Source: an uncultured Naasia sp. (GTDB lineage Bacteria > Actinomycetota > Actinomycetes > Actinomycetales > Microbacteriaceae). From it: 64,000 bases of DNA. The stretch covers positions 54,372 to 118,371 of the forward strand of contig CAJYYA010000002.1 of NCBI GenBank assembly GCA_913778905.1, given 5' to 3'. The translations under genes and the position numbers were made by a program. Positions 40,469-49,965 of this stretch are shown one piece after another. The notes under the pieces are model-generated. The model did no database searches. It saw only the letters and a program-made list of their open reading frames with translations, and was not told the DNA's origin. Position 1 is the stretch's first letter; each line of letters starts with the position of its first letter.

Positions 40469-41053
40469 ATGACCCTCCTCACGGTGTGGAACGAGAACGA
40501 CACGAGCACCCCCTCGCTCGAGACCACCGACGCGGCTGAGATCCGCGAGCAGCTCGCCGGCCTGGGTGCGCGCTTCGACCGCTGGGAGGTCAAGGACCTG
40601 CCCGCGAACCCCACCCAGGACGAGGTGCTCGACCTGTATCGAGCCGAGATCGACGGCGTGCTCGAGCAGGAGGGCTACACGCTCGTCGACGTCGTCCAGC
40701 TCAAGCAGCAGGAGGGCGACGACTGGCCCGCGAAGGTCACCGAGGCCCGCTCCAAGTTCCTCAACGAGCATCGGCACGACGACGACGAGGACCGCTTCTT
40801 CGCATACGGCAGCGGCGTGTTCTACCTGCGCGCCGACGGCAAGGTGTTCGCCGTGTTCTGCGAGGCCGGTGACCTGATCTCGGTTCCCGCCAACACCACC
40901 CACTGGTTTGACATGGGCACCGACCCCGAGTACGTCTCGGTGCGTTTCTTCCACGACGACGACGGCTGGGTCGGCCACTTCACCGGCAGCGAGGTCTCGA
41001 AGGAGTTCGCGACCTACGACCAGCTCGCCGAGCGTCGCGCGCAGCTCGTCTGA
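40469..41053 (+). CDS. mtnD: Acireductone dioxygenase
   Basis: This 194-residue cupin metalloenzyme has metal ligands in HRHDDDEDRFF (H-x-H plus Glu) and the later NTTHWFDMG His. It oxidises acireductone to 2-keto-4-methylthiobutyrate plus formate (Fe form), the last specific step of methionine salvage. Alternative metal use (Ni) would make CO; the sequence cannot tell. ATG at 40469 has GAAGGA upstream. It is divergent from the importer operon and ends at a strong terminator. Confidence 0.94.
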   Translation: MTLLTVWNENDTSTPSLETTDAAEIREQLAGLGARFDRWEVKDLPANPTQDEVLDLYRAEIDGVLEQEGYTLVDVVQLKQQEGDDWPAKVTEARSKFLNEHRHDDDEDRFFAYGSGVFYLRADGKVFAVFCEAGDLISVPANTTHWFDMGTDPEYVSVRFFHDDDGWVGHFTGSEVSKEFATYDQLAERRAQLV

Positions 41054-41060
41054 CGCATGC

Positions 41061-41094
41061 CGAAGCGCCGCATCCCTCGGGGTGCGGCGCTTCG
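41061..41094 (+). terminator. Terminator of mtnD
   Basis: Twelve-base arms CGAAGCGCCGCA (41061-41072) and TGCGGCGCTTCG (41083-41094) with a 10-nt loop are followed by TCGTTT, 7 bp past the stop. Confidence 0.8.
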
Positions 41095-41099
41095 TCGTT

Positions 41100-41350
41100 T
41101 CCGGGGTTCGCGCTTTCGGTACGCATCGCTGCTCGACGTCCGGAGGTCGGGCATCGCGGTCCCCGTACGCTCTCGGTACGTCGCTGCGCTCCTACTCGAG
41201 CCGTCTCGATACGCTTCGCTACTCGACGTCCGGAAAGGGAGCACCGCCGAGGTTCGACACCGGAAATCGGGCAGCGCCGAGACTCCGGAGGTCGAGTAGG
41301 CCGCCAGGCCGTATCGAGACCGGCCGAGTAGCGGAGCGTATCGAGGCCCT
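41100..41350. repeat. Family B repeat cluster
   Basis: Several broken and inverted copies of the family B core lie here: CGTCTCGATACGCTTCGCTA-CTCGACGTCCGG (about 41201-41233, inverted) and a direct copy 41285-41350 in which the first half reads GAGTAGGCCGCCAGGCCGTA. It fills most of the 315-bp gap after mtnD. Confidence 0.75.
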
Positions 41351-41368
41351 ACCCGTACGAGTGAGGCG

Positions 41369-42589
41369 TCAGCTGTAGCGGCTCGGGGTCGGATGCGTGC
41401 CCGTGAGGGTGTACTCCCCCACTTCCTTCGCCTTGTAGACCACCGGGTCGTGAAGGGTGATGGTGCGGGCGTTCCGCCAGAAGCGGTCGAAGCCTTTCGA
41501 GCTCGACGTCGCGCGGGCGCCCGTCAGCTCGAACGCCCGAGACGTGACATCGAGCACCGTCCGCGTCGTGACGACCTTGGCCGCGGCGATCTCGATCGCC
41601 AGCTCACCGCGCTCCTCGTCCGTCAGAGCCCACCCGCGCTCGGCGGCTGCGACGAACAGGTCGGTCGCCCGCCACACGAGCGCGTCCGAGGCCCGGGTCT
41701 GCGCGACGAGCTCGCCCAGCGTCTCGAGGATGTAGGGATCCTCCTGCGCGGTAGCGACCCCGGACGTCGCCCACGGCGTGGTCGCGGTGCGCGCGTATTC
41801 GGCGGCCGCGTCCAGGGCCCCCTCGGCGATGCCGACGTGCAGGTGCGAGAGCACGAGCTGGAACAGCAGGATCGACAGCGACGCGTAGGCGCGCTGGTCG
41901 GGTCCCACCTGACCGGAGCGGCCGAGGACGAACGCGTCGGGCACCGGCGCCGAATCGAACGAGACCGATCCGCTCGCGGACAGCCGCTGACCCATGTTGT
42001 CCCAATCGAGCGGATGCGTCACGCCTTCGGCGTGGCCGTCGATGACGATCGCGAACTTGTCGGTCGTGCCCGCGACCTCCGCCCCCGCGACGATCCGGTC
42101 GGCGACCGACGCGCCCGTGGCGAAGAACTTCCGCCCCGTGACGCGATACCCGTCGCCGTCGGCGGCCGGAGTCAGGACGAGCCCCGGGTCTCGCGGGTTG
42201 CCCGCGCCGCCCCAGAAGAGCTGGTCCCGCACGGTGTCCGCCCACAGGGCCCGCGCCTTGTCGTCGGCGTCGTTGAGGCAGACCCGCCAACAGTGCACGT
42301 AGTGATACGCGAACACGTGACCGACCGACGCGTCCACCCGCATGATGGGGCGCATGGCGCGGAGCACCGCGTGCCAGCCGAGACCGGCTCCACCCAGCTC
42401 CGCGGGGATCAGGAGAGACAGCAGCCCCGCCTCGCGGAGCATCTCGACCTCGCGGACCGGATTCTCGTTCGCGATGTCGCGGGTGACCGCGTCGACGGCG
42501 AGACGTGCCGCGATGGCCTCGGCACGACGGATCGCCTCCGCCTCATCGAGAGGACCGTCGGCGGAGAAGGCCGAAGAGCCGCTCGTCAC
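41369..42589 (-). CDS. DszC/SfnB-like flavin-dependent monooxygenase
   Basis: This 406-residue protein has the acyl-CoA dehydrogenase fold. The N-terminal helical domain includes LSLLIPAELGGAGLGW, the middle has the TGRKFFATGASVADRI beta domain, and the C-terminus has FDRFWRNARTITLHDPVVYK, the signature of DszC/SfnB-type FMNH2-dependent monooxygenases. These attack organosulfur compounds or other heteroatoms using reduced flavin from a partner reductase. GTG at 42589 is coupled to the nucleoside hydrolase stop. Its place at the end of a nucleoside importer operon beside methionine-salvage genes is unusual. Confidence 0.82.
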   Translation of the reverse strand: MTSGSSAFSADGPLDEAEAIRRAEAIAARLAVDAVTRDIANENPVREVEMLREAGLLSLLIPAELGGAGLGWHAVLRAMRPIMRVDASVGHVFAYHYVHCWRVCLNDADDKARALWADTVRDQLFWGGAGNPRDPGLVLTPAADGDGYRVTGRKFFATGASVADRIVAGAEVAGTTDKFAIVIDGHAEGVTHPLDWDNMGQRLSASGSVSFDSAPVPDAFVLGRSGQVGPDQRAYASLSILLFQLVLSHLHVGIAEGALDAAAEYARTATTPWATSGVATAQEDPYILETLGELVAQTRASDALVWRATDLFVAAAERGWALTDEERGELAIEIAAAKVVTTRTVLDVTSRAFELTGARATSSSKGFDRFWRNARTITLHDPVVYKAKEVGEYTLTGTHPTPSRYS

Positions 42590-43569
42590 GGACGAGCTCC
42601 TCCGCCGCGCCCGCTCAGCACCTCGATGAAGTCGGCGAGGAACGCTTCACGATCGACGTCCATGACGACGTGCGTGACGGGAGCGGGATCGGACGGCCAG
42701 CTGACGGGCAGGCCGGAGTCCGTCTCCATGAGGTGGGCACGCGTGAAGAACCCGTCGGACGTGATGTTGACCGGTCCGAAGCGCGACTCGGTGATCCACT
42801 CGGGCTGCACCAGCAGGGCGGCGGCGAGTCCGTCATGGGCGGGCGAGACGCGGCGCCCCCAGGCGTACTGATAGAAGTCCATGTACGACTCAAGGATCTG
42901 CGCCGAGAACGTGCCCCATTCGGTACCGGCACGGTGCAGAGCCTGGACGGCCTGCTCGTCGACGATGGTTCCCGCGGTCACGTTCACGCCGACCATGACG
43001 AGCTCGCTCCGCGGGGCCGCGAACATGCGGCGGGCGGCCTCCGGGTCGTTGTGGATGTTCGCGTCGACCATCTGCACGGCACCGAGCGGCGGGAAGGGGC
43101 CCGACCCGCCCATGATGACGGTCGAGCGCGCGAGCGTGAGCAACTCGGGCTCGATCTCGAGCGCCAGGCCGATGTTCGTCATCGGGCCGACGGGGAGCAG
43201 GTCGTAGTAGCCGGGCTTCTCGCGCAGCATCTTCACGATGAGCTCGGCGGAGCTCTCGGCGACGAGGTTCGCGGGCGAGGGCGAGTCGGTGAAGACGTCG
43301 CCGAGGCCGTCGACGCCGTGCACGTGCGCGGCGATGCGCGGTTCCCCATTGATCGGACCGGCCGCACCGCGTGCGACGGGGACGTCGGACAGGCCCGCGA
43401 CCGTGAGCACGCGTGCGATGTTGACGAGCGCCGCCTCGACGGGGGTGTTGCCGTAGACGCTCGTGACGGCGGCGATCTCCACGTCGTCGCGGCCGGCGAG
43501 ATAGAGCAGCGCGAGGGCGTCGTCGATCCCCGTGTCGGTGTCGAAGATGATGTGGCGCTTCTCGGTCAC
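42586..43569 (-). CDS. Inosine-uridine-type nucleoside hydrolase
   Basis: This 327-residue calcium-dependent nucleoside hydrolase has the N-terminal FDTDTGIDDALAL (metal-binding Asp cluster), the central VIMGGSGPFPP/MVDANIHNDPEAA region and a C-terminal HDGLAAALLVQPEW supplying the catalytic His/Asp. It splits ribonucleosides into base and ribose. GTG at 43569 overlaps the permease stop. It follows the importer genes, so imported nucleosides would be cleaved directly. The base preference, and whether it could cleave methylthioadenosine, is unknown. Confidence 0.9.
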   Translation of the reverse strand: MTEKRHIIFDTDTGIDDALALLYLAGRDDVEIAAVTSVYGNTPVEAALVNIARVLTVAGLSDVPVARGAAGPINGEPRIAAHVHGVDGLGDVFTDSPSPANLVAESSAELIVKMLREKPGYYDLLPVGPMTNIGLALEIEPELLTLARSTVIMGGSGPFPPLGAVQMVDANIHNDPEAARRMFAAPRSELVMVGVNVTAGTIVDEQAVQALHRAGTEWGTFSAQILESYMDFYQYAWGRRVSPAHDGLAAALLVQPEWITESRFGPVNITSDGFFTRAHLMETDSGLPVSWPSDPAPVTHVVMDVDREAFLADFIEVLSGRGGGARP

Positions 43570-44504
43570 TTGTCCTCCAGGACGGCGTTGGCGGGTTCGG
43601 CGGTCCGGCGGCGCGCCGCACGCGAGCCGGTCCACGGGATCCTCGTGGCGACGAGGACGAGCAGAGTGATGGCGTAGGGCGCCGCGTCGGTCAGCTGCTG
43701 CGGGGCGCCGAGGCCCTGGAGGCGGAAGCCGAACGCCTCTGCCGCGCCGAAGCCGAGGCAGGCGACGGGAAGCCACAGCGGGCGGCCGGCGACGAGCATG
43801 ACGGCGGCGACCGCGATCCAACCCCGTCCGGCGGTCATGTTCTCGGTGAACACCGTGACGTTGCCGAGCGACAGCTGCGCGCCCGCCATGCCGCAGAGGG
43901 CGCCGCCGACGATGGTGACCCAGGTCTTGTAGGCGACGACGTTCACGCCGAGAGTCGCCGAGGCTTCGGGATGCTCTCCGACCCCGCGAAGACGCAGACC
44001 GTTCGACGTGGCCTTCAACCAGATGCCCGCGGCCGCGACGAACACGAAAGCGAGCGGGACGAGCGGGGTCTGCCCGGCGAAGATGTCCCCGATGACGGGC
44101 ACGTCGCGTAGGAAGGACATCTTGTCCAGTCCCTGCAGACCGCGGGGTGCGAAGCTGCCGGACACGTCGAAGAGCACGCGCATGAGGAACCCGGTGAGCC
44201 CGAGGGCGAGCAGGTTCGTACCGATGGCGATGATGATCGGATCGGCCTTCCACGCTGCGGATCCGACGGCGAGGATGACCGAGAACAGCGCGGTGGTGAG
44301 GATCGCGATGAGCAGACCGGCCCAGGCGCTGCCGGTGATGTAGCTGCCCGCGACGGCCGCGAACGCGCCCCACAGCATCTGCCCTTCGAGAGCGATGTTG
44401 AAGACACCGACCTGAGCGGAGAGGGCACCGGCGAGGGCCGCGTAGAGGACCGGGGTCGCGGCCAGCAGAACCGCGGCGACGAAGCTGAGCTCGAAGACCT
44501 GCAT
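43566..44504 (-). CDS. Nucleoside ABC permease (NupQ/BmpC type)
   Basis: This 312-residue permease has about eight to ten spans: FELSFVAAVLLAATPVLYAALAG at the start, VFNIALEGQMLWGAF containing the family N-I-x-x-E-G motif, and GVGEHPEASATLGVNVVAY as the ATPase contact. Its ATG overlaps the preceding permease stop by one base (TGATG). Pairs of such permeases serve BMP-type nucleoside importers. Confidence 0.92.
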   Translation of the reverse strand: MQVFELSFVAAVLLAATPVLYAALAGALSAQVGVFNIALEGQMLWGAFAAVAGSYITGSAWAGLLIAILTTALFSVILAVGSAAWKADPIIIAIGTNLLALGLTGFLMRVLFDVSGSFAPRGLQGLDKMSFLRDVPVIGDIFAGQTPLVPLAFVFVAAAGIWLKATSNGLRLRGVGEHPEASATLGVNVVAYKTWVTIVGGALCGMAGAQLSLGNVTVFTENMTAGRGWIAVAAVMLVAGRPLWLPVACLGFGAAEAFGFRLQGLGAPQQLTDAAPYAITLLVLVATRIPWTGSRAARRRTAEPANAVLEDK

Positions 44505-45574
44505 CAGCCGGCCCTGCCCGTCCGTCGGGCGTCGATGACGGTGCGGAGCGCGAGCACGATGATGACGACGCCCTGCAGCACGTCGGAGAGCTGGCGCGGC
44601 ACGTCCGCGGAACGCTCCATCGATGCTCCTCCGACCTGCAGCACCGCGAAGAGCGCGGCCGTCACGGGCAGGAGGGCCGGGCGACCGCCGGCGAGCAGCG
44701 CCGCCGCGAGTCCGGCGAAGGTGTAACCGGGAGACAGCAGGGCGCCGTCGATGAGGCGGTACGGCGGCGACATGACGATGATCGCGCCGACGATCCCGGC
44801 CGCTGCGCCGGCGGCTGCCATCGCGCCGAACGCGAGGCGCCCGGTGTGGATTCCGGCGTAGGTCCCGAAGCGGCGGTTGGCACCCGTGATCCGCAACTCG
44901 AAGCCGACCGCGGTGCGGCTGTCGACGACGTAGAACGCGACCATGATGGCGATGATGATGATCACGCCGATGTTCGAGTAGGTCAGTCCGGGCAGCGACA
45001 TGAGGTGGGCGGCGTCGGGCAGACGCTCGGTCTGTGCGACGGCGGCGCCGGGCTCTCCGAGCGGGTAGCGGACGAGGAATGACACCACGGCGACCGCCAC
45101 GGGCGACAGCAGCAGCGTCGAGATGATGATGGGGATCCTGAGACGCGTCGCGAGCGGGGCCGACAGCGCACCGAACGCGCCGGCCAGGGCGGCGGCCGCG
45201 AGCAGCGCCAGCAGGACCGTCAGCGGTCCGGGCAACGGGGAGACCCGTGCGACGAGCGCTGCGGCGAGACCGCCGAGGACCAGCTGCCCGTTGCCGCCGA
45301 GGTTGAACTCCCCCATCCGCAGCGGGATGGCCGCGGCCAAGCCCATTCCGCAGATGAACGCCCACACCGAGACGGTGTAATCGAGACTGCGCGGGTCGAA
45401 GGCGCCCTCGATCACCGCGACGTATGCGGCGACCGGATCGAGACCCGCGGCGGCGACGATGGCGGCACCGACGAGCAGTGCGAGGATGACGGCACCGACC
45501 GGGACGACGGCCGGGTGCCGGACGGCGGAAGCGAGCAGGCGACGCGAGGTCCGCTCGGTCGTGGGCGCGCTCAC
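44504..45574 (-). CDS. Nucleoside ABC permease (NupP/BmpB type)
   Basis: This 356-residue partner permease has AIPLRMGEFNLGGNGQLVLGGLAAA (N-x-G-G-x-G-Q motif), several long hydrophobic spans and ELRITGANRRFGTYAGI as the coupling loop. GTG at 45574 overlaps the ATPase stop (GTGA). It is slightly longer than the second permease, as usual for this transporter class. Confidence 0.92.
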   Translation of the reverse strand: MSAPTTERTSRRLLASAVRHPAVVPVGAVILALLVGAAIVAAAGLDPVAAYVAVIEGAFDPRSLDYTVSVWAFICGMGLAAAIPLRMGEFNLGGNGQLVLGGLAAALVARVSPLPGPLTVLLALLAAAALAGAFGALSAPLATRLRIPIIISTLLLSPVAVAVVSFLVRYPLGEPGAAVAQTERLPDAAHLMSLPGLTYSNIGVIIIIAIMVAFYVVDSRTAVGFELRITGANRRFGTYAGIHTGRLAFGAMAAAGAAAGIVGAIIVMSPPYRLIDGALLSPGYTFAGLAAALLAGGRPALLPVTAALFAVLQVGGASMERSADVPRQLSDVLQGVVIIVLALRTVIDARRTGRAG

Positions 45575-47127
45575 GCGGTCCTTCCTTCGGGGGCGTCGCC
45601 CGACCCGGATGTCACTCCGCCGGTCATGGCTGCGCCGATACGAGCCGTGGTGGCCTCGGCGCGGCTGAACTCGGCGACGAGTCGGCCCGCGAAGAGGACG
45701 ACGACCCGGTCCGCGAGCGCCTGCAGTTCGGTGATCTCGTGCGAGACGAGGAGGACGGCTCGGCCCGCATCGCGGTACTCGAGCAGCCGGGTGTGGATGC
45801 TCTCGATCGCGCCGACGTCGACACCCTGCGTGGGCTGCTCGGCGATCAGCACGGGAGCGCCGTGCGACAGCTCGCGGGCGACGACGACCTTCTGCGCGTT
45901 TCCGCCGGAGAGCGCTCCGACGAGCGACTGATCCGATTCGGCGCGCACGTCGTAGTCGGCCATGAGCCGCGTGGCCTCCTCGCGCTGGGCGCGACGCTTC
46001 AGCCACCCCTTGGCGAGACCGGATCCGGAGATCGGCGCCGATCGGTGATGCCCGGCCGTGATGTTCTCGGCCGTCGTCATGGTGACGGCGGTTCCCTCGC
46101 CGCGGCGATCCTCGGGGATGACGGCCAGGCCGGCCAGGCGGCGGCGACGGACGTCCAGGGAGCTGACATCCGTTCCGGCGATCTCGACCGTTCCGGATGT
46201 CAGGGCCACGGCGCCGAGGACGGCCTCGACGAGCTCGTGCTGCCCGTTCCCGGACACCCCCGCGACCCCGACGATCTCGCCCGTGCGGACCGTCAGCGAC
46301 ACGTCGTCGAGGCGGGTGATGCCCTGCTCGACCACGGTCGCCCGGTCGACGGAGAGGGCGATGCCGCCGAGCTCGCGTGCTCCCGCGTTCGAGACGGGCA
46401 CCACGTCTCGGCCGGTCATGGCCTCGATGAGCTGCGGGCCGGTGACTTCGGCGGTCGCGAAGCGTCCCGAGACCCGACCCGCGCGGAGCACGGTGACCTC
46501 GTCGCTGATCGCGAGCACTTCCTGGATCTTGTGGGTGACGAGAACGACCGTGGTCCCCGCATCGGCGGCGCGACGGATCACGCTGAACAACGAGGTCACC
46601 TCGTCGGGCGTGAGCACGGCGGACGGCTCGTCGAGGATGAGGATCTCGGCCTCGCGATGCAGGGCCTTGACGATCTCGACACGCTGGCGGACGCCGGCCG
46701 AGAGACGACCGACGTTCGCATCCGGGTCGAGCCCGAGCCCGTAGCGGTCGCTCAGCTCCCGCACGCGTTCCGCGGCGGCGCGGCGGTCGAGCAGCGCGCC
46801 GCGCGTCGGCTCGGCGCCGTAGACGACGTTCTCGGCGACGCTCATGCTGTCGAAGAGCCGGAAGTGCTGGTGGACCATGCCGAGGCCGGCGGCGATCGCA
46901 TCCGCGGGTCCGCGGAAGCGGCGTTCGACGCCGCCGACCTCGATGGTGCCTGCGTCGGGTTCGGTGAGGCCGAACAGGATCGACATGAGCGTCGACTTCC
47001 CGGCCCCGTTCTCCCCCATCACCGCGTGCACGCTGCCGCGACGCAGCACGAGGTCGACGGAGTCGTTCGCGACGACCGCGCCGTACCTCTTGCTGATTCC
47101 GGTCAGCGTCACCGCGGCGTCGGTCAT
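45571..47127 (-). CDS. Nucleoside ABC ATPase (NupO/BmpA-system type)
   Basis: This 518-residue tandem ABC protein has a first domain with GENGAGKSTLMSILFGL and LSAGVRQRVEIVKAL with ILDEPSAVLTPDE. The second has GVSGNGQHELVEAVLG and LSGGNAQKVVVARELS with IAEQPTQGVDVGA. The HKIQEVL and HEITELQ H-loops are visible. ATG at 47127 overlaps the binding-protein stop (ATGA). It energises the two adjacent permeases. Confidence 0.92.
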   Translation of the reverse strand: MTDAAVTLTGISKRYGAVVANDSVDLVLRRGSVHAVMGENGAGKSTLMSILFGLTEPDAGTIEVGGVERRFRGPADAIAAGLGMVHQHFRLFDSMSVAENVVYGAEPTRGALLDRRAAAERVRELSDRYGLGLDPDANVGRLSAGVRQRVEIVKALHREAEILILDEPSAVLTPDEVTSLFSVIRRAADAGTTVVLVTHKIQEVLAISDEVTVLRAGRVSGRFATAEVTGPQLIEAMTGRDVVPVSNAGARELGGIALSVDRATVVEQGITRLDDVSLTVRTGEIVGVAGVSGNGQHELVEAVLGAVALTSGTVEIAGTDVSSLDVRRRRLAGLAVIPEDRRGEGTAVTMTTAENITAGHHRSAPISGSGLAKGWLKRRAQREEATRLMADYDVRAESDQSLVGALSGGNAQKVVVARELSHGAPVLIAEQPTQGVDVGAIESIHTRLLEYRDAGRAVLLVSHEITELQALADRVVVLFAGRLVAEFSRAEATTARIGAAMTGGVTSGSGDAPEGRTA

Positions 47128-48173
47128 CCGAGCAGCGGGTCCTGGACGACGAGCTCGCCGGCGACGATCTGATCGCGGATGGCCTTGACCTTCTCGATCA
47201 CGTCGGGGTGCTGAGCGATGAGGCACTGCGAGCTGTCGACTCCGTCTTCGAGGCCCGTGACACCCACGCCACCCTCGGCGAGGCCGTAAGCGGTGATGGA
47301 TCCGGCCTTGCCGTCGAAGACGCTGCCGACACCGTTGACCACGGCGACGTCGACGCGCTTGATGGCGTTGTCGACGACGTTGCCGGGAGAGTCGAGGCAC
47401 TGGTTGGTGTCGACGCCGTAGGCCTTGAAGCCCTGCTCGGCGGCGGCTTCGAACACACCGAGGTTTCCGCCGGACGCAGCTGCCTGGATCTGGTCCGCGC
47501 CGGTCCCGGCGACGATCAGGGCCTGTGCCTTGGCACGCGCCTGGTCACCGAACGGGTTGTCGCCGCCGACGTACTGGACCGAGGTCTGCACGTCGGAGCG
47601 CGCCGACTTCGCACCGGCGAAGAACGGGTCGACCCAGCGGTGGAGGAATGGTGTGTCGAGCGACGCGACGACGCCGACCTTGCCGGTCTGGCTGAGGAGG
47701 CCTGCCTCGACGCCGGTCAGGTAGGTCGCCTCGTACTCCTTGAAGACGGCCGCCGTCAGGTTGGCCTGCGGAGTGTCCGGAGCCGTGTCGATCAGCAGGA
47801 ACTGCTGGTTCGGGTAATCGGTCGCGGCCTGCGTGAACTGGTCGAGCACGCTGAAGCTGACCCCGACGATCACATCGGGAGCCTCGCGGACGGCGGCGTC
47901 GATGTTCTGCTGGATGCTGGTCGGGTCCTTGCTCTCGTAGACGTCGACCTTGGCGCCGTACTCGGTGCCGGCCTGCTCGGCGCCGTCGACGGCGAGCTGA
48001 AGGAAGTTGTTCGATCCGACCGGGGTCGGGGTGATCACGATGATCGACTTGTCACCGGACGCGGCGCCCGAGGAGCCGGCGTCGGGGGCTGCGCCGCCCG
48101 AGCAGGCCGCCAGGGTGATGGCGAGGGTGGACGCGGCGACGAGCGCCGCCGCGCGCAGGAATGCTGTGGACAT
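47124..48173 (-). CDS. BMP-family nucleoside-binding lipoprotein
   Basis: This 349-residue protein has a lipoprotein signal peptide (LAITLAAC, Cys24) and a Gly/Ala/Ser linker. The mature domain is of the BMP/Med type, with IIVITPTPVGSNNFLQLAVDG, the conserved FKEYEATYLTGVEAGLLS and AYGVDTNQCL. BMP proteins bind purine and other nucleosides. It is the first gene of an operon that reads binding protein, ATPase, two permeases, nucleoside hydrolase and flavin monooxygenase. GAGAGG lies upstream of the ATG. Confidence 0.92.
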   Translation of the reverse strand: MSTAFLRAAALVAASTLAITLAACSGGAAPDAGSSGAASGDKSIIVITPTPVGSNNFLQLAVDGAEQAGTEYGAKVDVYESKDPTSIQQNIDAAVREAPDVIVGVSFSVLDQFTQAATDYPNQQFLLIDTAPDTPQANLTAAVFKEYEATYLTGVEAGLLSQTGKVGVVASLDTPFLHRWVDPFFAGAKSARSDVQTSVQYVGGDNPFGDQARAKAQALIVAGTGADQIQAAASGGNLGVFEAAAEQGFKAYGVDTNQCLDSPGNVVDNAIKRVDVAVVNGVGSVFDGKAGSITAYGLAEGGVGVTGLEDGVDSSQCLIAQHPDVIEKVKAIRDQIVAGELVVQDPLLG

Positions 48174-48347
48174 GAGGGCCTCTCGTCGGGGGAAACGCGC
48201 GGCACCGGGCTCGAGGCACAGTGCTGTAGCCGCGCAGTCTCCGCCAGTGTAGAAATCGTGGATGACCGGCATGTTTCGCAATGTCACATATCGTCACGTC
48301 CTCGCCTTGTGAGCGAAGGTGTGACTCGAGGGTCCTTCCCTCGCGGG

Positions 48348-49730
48348 TCAGGATCCGATGAGTCGTTCGGCGAGGTAGCCGTGCAGGCGGTCGAGTGACA
48401 CGCGCTCCTGGGCCATGCTGTCGCGCTCGCGCACGGTCACGGCCTTGTCCTCCAGCGTGTCGAAATCGACGGTGATGCAGAAGGGCGTGCCGACCTCGTC
48501 CTGACGACGGTAGCGGCGGCCGATGGCGCCGGCGTCGTCGAAGTCGACGTTCCAGTCCTGGCGCAGTTTCGCCGCGAGCTCCTTCGCGACGGGCGAGAGC
48601 TGCTCGTTGCGCGACAGCGGCAGGACGGCGGCCTTCACCGGCGCGAGACGACGATCGAGTCGGAGGACGGTGCGCTTGTCGACGCCACCCTTCGTGTTGG
48701 GCGCCTCGTCCTCGTGGTAGGCGTCGACCAGGAACGCCATGAGCGATCGGGTCAGACCCGCGGCGGGCTCGATGACGTAGGGGGTCCAACGCTCATTCTT
48801 CGTCTGGTCGAAGTAGCTGAGGTCGGTGCCCGATGCCTTCGAGTGCGTCGACAGGTCGAAGTCGGTGCGGTTCGCGATGCCCTCGAGCTCGCCGAACTCG
48901 CCGCTCTGGAAGCCGAAGCGGTACTCGATGTCGACGGTGCGCTTGGAGTAGTGGGACAGCTTCTCCTGCGCGTGCTCGTACAGGCGCAGGTTCTCGGGGT
49001 CGATACCGAGGTCGACGTACCACTGGAAGCGGGTGTCGATCCAGTACTGGTGCCACTCTTCGTCCGTGCCCGCTTCGACGAAGAACTCCATCTCCATCTG
49101 CTCGAACTCGCGGGTGCGGAAGATGAAGTTCCCGGGCGTGATCTCGTTGCGGAAGCTCTTACCGATCTGGCCGATGCCGAACGGGGGCTTCATCCGCGCG
49201 GCACCGGCCACGTTGTTGAAGTTCACGAAGATCCCCTGGGCCGTCTCGGGGCGCAGGTAGTGCAGGCCGGACTCGTCGTCGACGGGGCCGAGGTAGGTCT
49301 TGAGCAGGCCGGAGAAGCCCTTGGGCTCGGTCCACTGGCCGCGGGTGCCGCAGTTGACGCAGACGATGTCGAGGAGGCCGTTTTCGGGGGCGCGGCCCTT
49401 CTTCTCCTCGTATTCCTCTTCGAGGTGGTCGGCTCGGTAGCGCTTGTGGCAGTTCAGGCACTCGACGAGCGGGTCGCTGAAGACCTCGACGTGGCCGGAG
49501 GCCTCCCACACCTTGCGCGGCAGGATGACGGAGGAGTCGATGCCGACGACGTCTTCCCGCCCGCGGACCATGGTCTTCCACCACTGACGCTTGATGTTCT
49601 CCTTGAGCTCGACGCCGAGGGGTCCGTAATCCCACGCGGAGCGCGAACCGCCGTAGATCTCACCCGCCTGGAAGACGAATCCGCGGCGCTTGGCGAGGGC
49701 GATGACGTTATCGAGGCGTGAGGCGGCCAC
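48348..49730 (-). CDS. glyS: Glycyl-tRNA synthetase (dimeric type)
   Basis: This 460-residue class II synthetase has the N-terminal [27 protein letters not shown], a zinc-like insertion with two CxxC pairs (CLNC and CVNC), [15 protein letters not shown] (motif 2 region), and the class II motif 3 [12 protein letters not shown]-terminal anticodon-binding domain follows. It charges tRNA-Gly. GTG at 49730 is chosen because AGGAG lies 5 nt upstream, whereas the earlier ATG at 49748 has none. No T-box leader was seen. A short gap separates it from the divergent 35-residue gene. Confidence 0.96.
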   Translation of the reverse strand: MAASRLDNVIALAKRRGFVFQAGEIYGGSRSAWDYGPLGVELKENIKRQWWKTMVRGREDVVGIDSSVILPRKVWEASGHVEVFSDPLVECLNCHKRYRADHLEEEYEEKKGRAPENGLLDIVCVNCGTRGQWTEPKGFSGLLKTYLGPVDDESGLHYLRPETAQGIFVNFNNVAGAARMKPPFGIGQIGKSFRNEITPGNFIFRTREFEQMEMEFFVEAGTDEEWHQYWIDTRFQWYVDLGIDPENLRLYEHAQEKLSHYSKRTVDIEYRFGFQSGEFGELEGIANRTDFDLSTHSKASGTDLSYFDQTKNERWTPYVIEPAAGLTRSLMAFLVDAYHEDEAPNTKGGVDKRTVLRLDRRLAPVKAAVLPLSRNEQLSPVAKELAAKLRQDWNVDFDDAGAIGRRYRRQDEVGTPFCITVDFDTLEDKAVTVRERDSMAQERVSLDRLHGYLAERLIGS

Positions 49731-49875
49731 ACGTGCTCCTAAATGCATGATTCTCAGCGACCGGCCTGGTTCGACCGGTCGGCGCGCCGGATGCCCAGCG
49801 CGTACAAACGCCTCAGTCTACGGGGGCGCCGATGGCCGCCCCGTGACCTACTGCCGTCGTATCGCCCCTCGCCCA

Positions 49876-49905
49876 TTGACACCGTCGACGGCGACCGAGT
49901 ACGGT
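49876..49905 (+). promoter_or_regulatory. Sigma-70-type promoter for the 35-residue gene
   Basis: TTGACA (49876-49881) and TACGGT (49900-49905) are separated by 18 bp, a near-consensus -35 and an actinobacterial-type -10. The start of the small gene lies about 60 bp downstream, giving a leader of about 50 nt. Confidence 0.65.
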
Positions 49906-49965
49906 CGCGGGTCGCAGCGAAACACGCTGCACCCGTCGCCCCCGAGCAGATGAAGGAGTTGCACG

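Noticed and set aside
49731..49965. T-box leader upstream of glyS
   Set aside because: No T-box conserved sequence or terminator/antiterminator pair is visible in the short leader, and strong ribosome sequence directly precedes the GTG.
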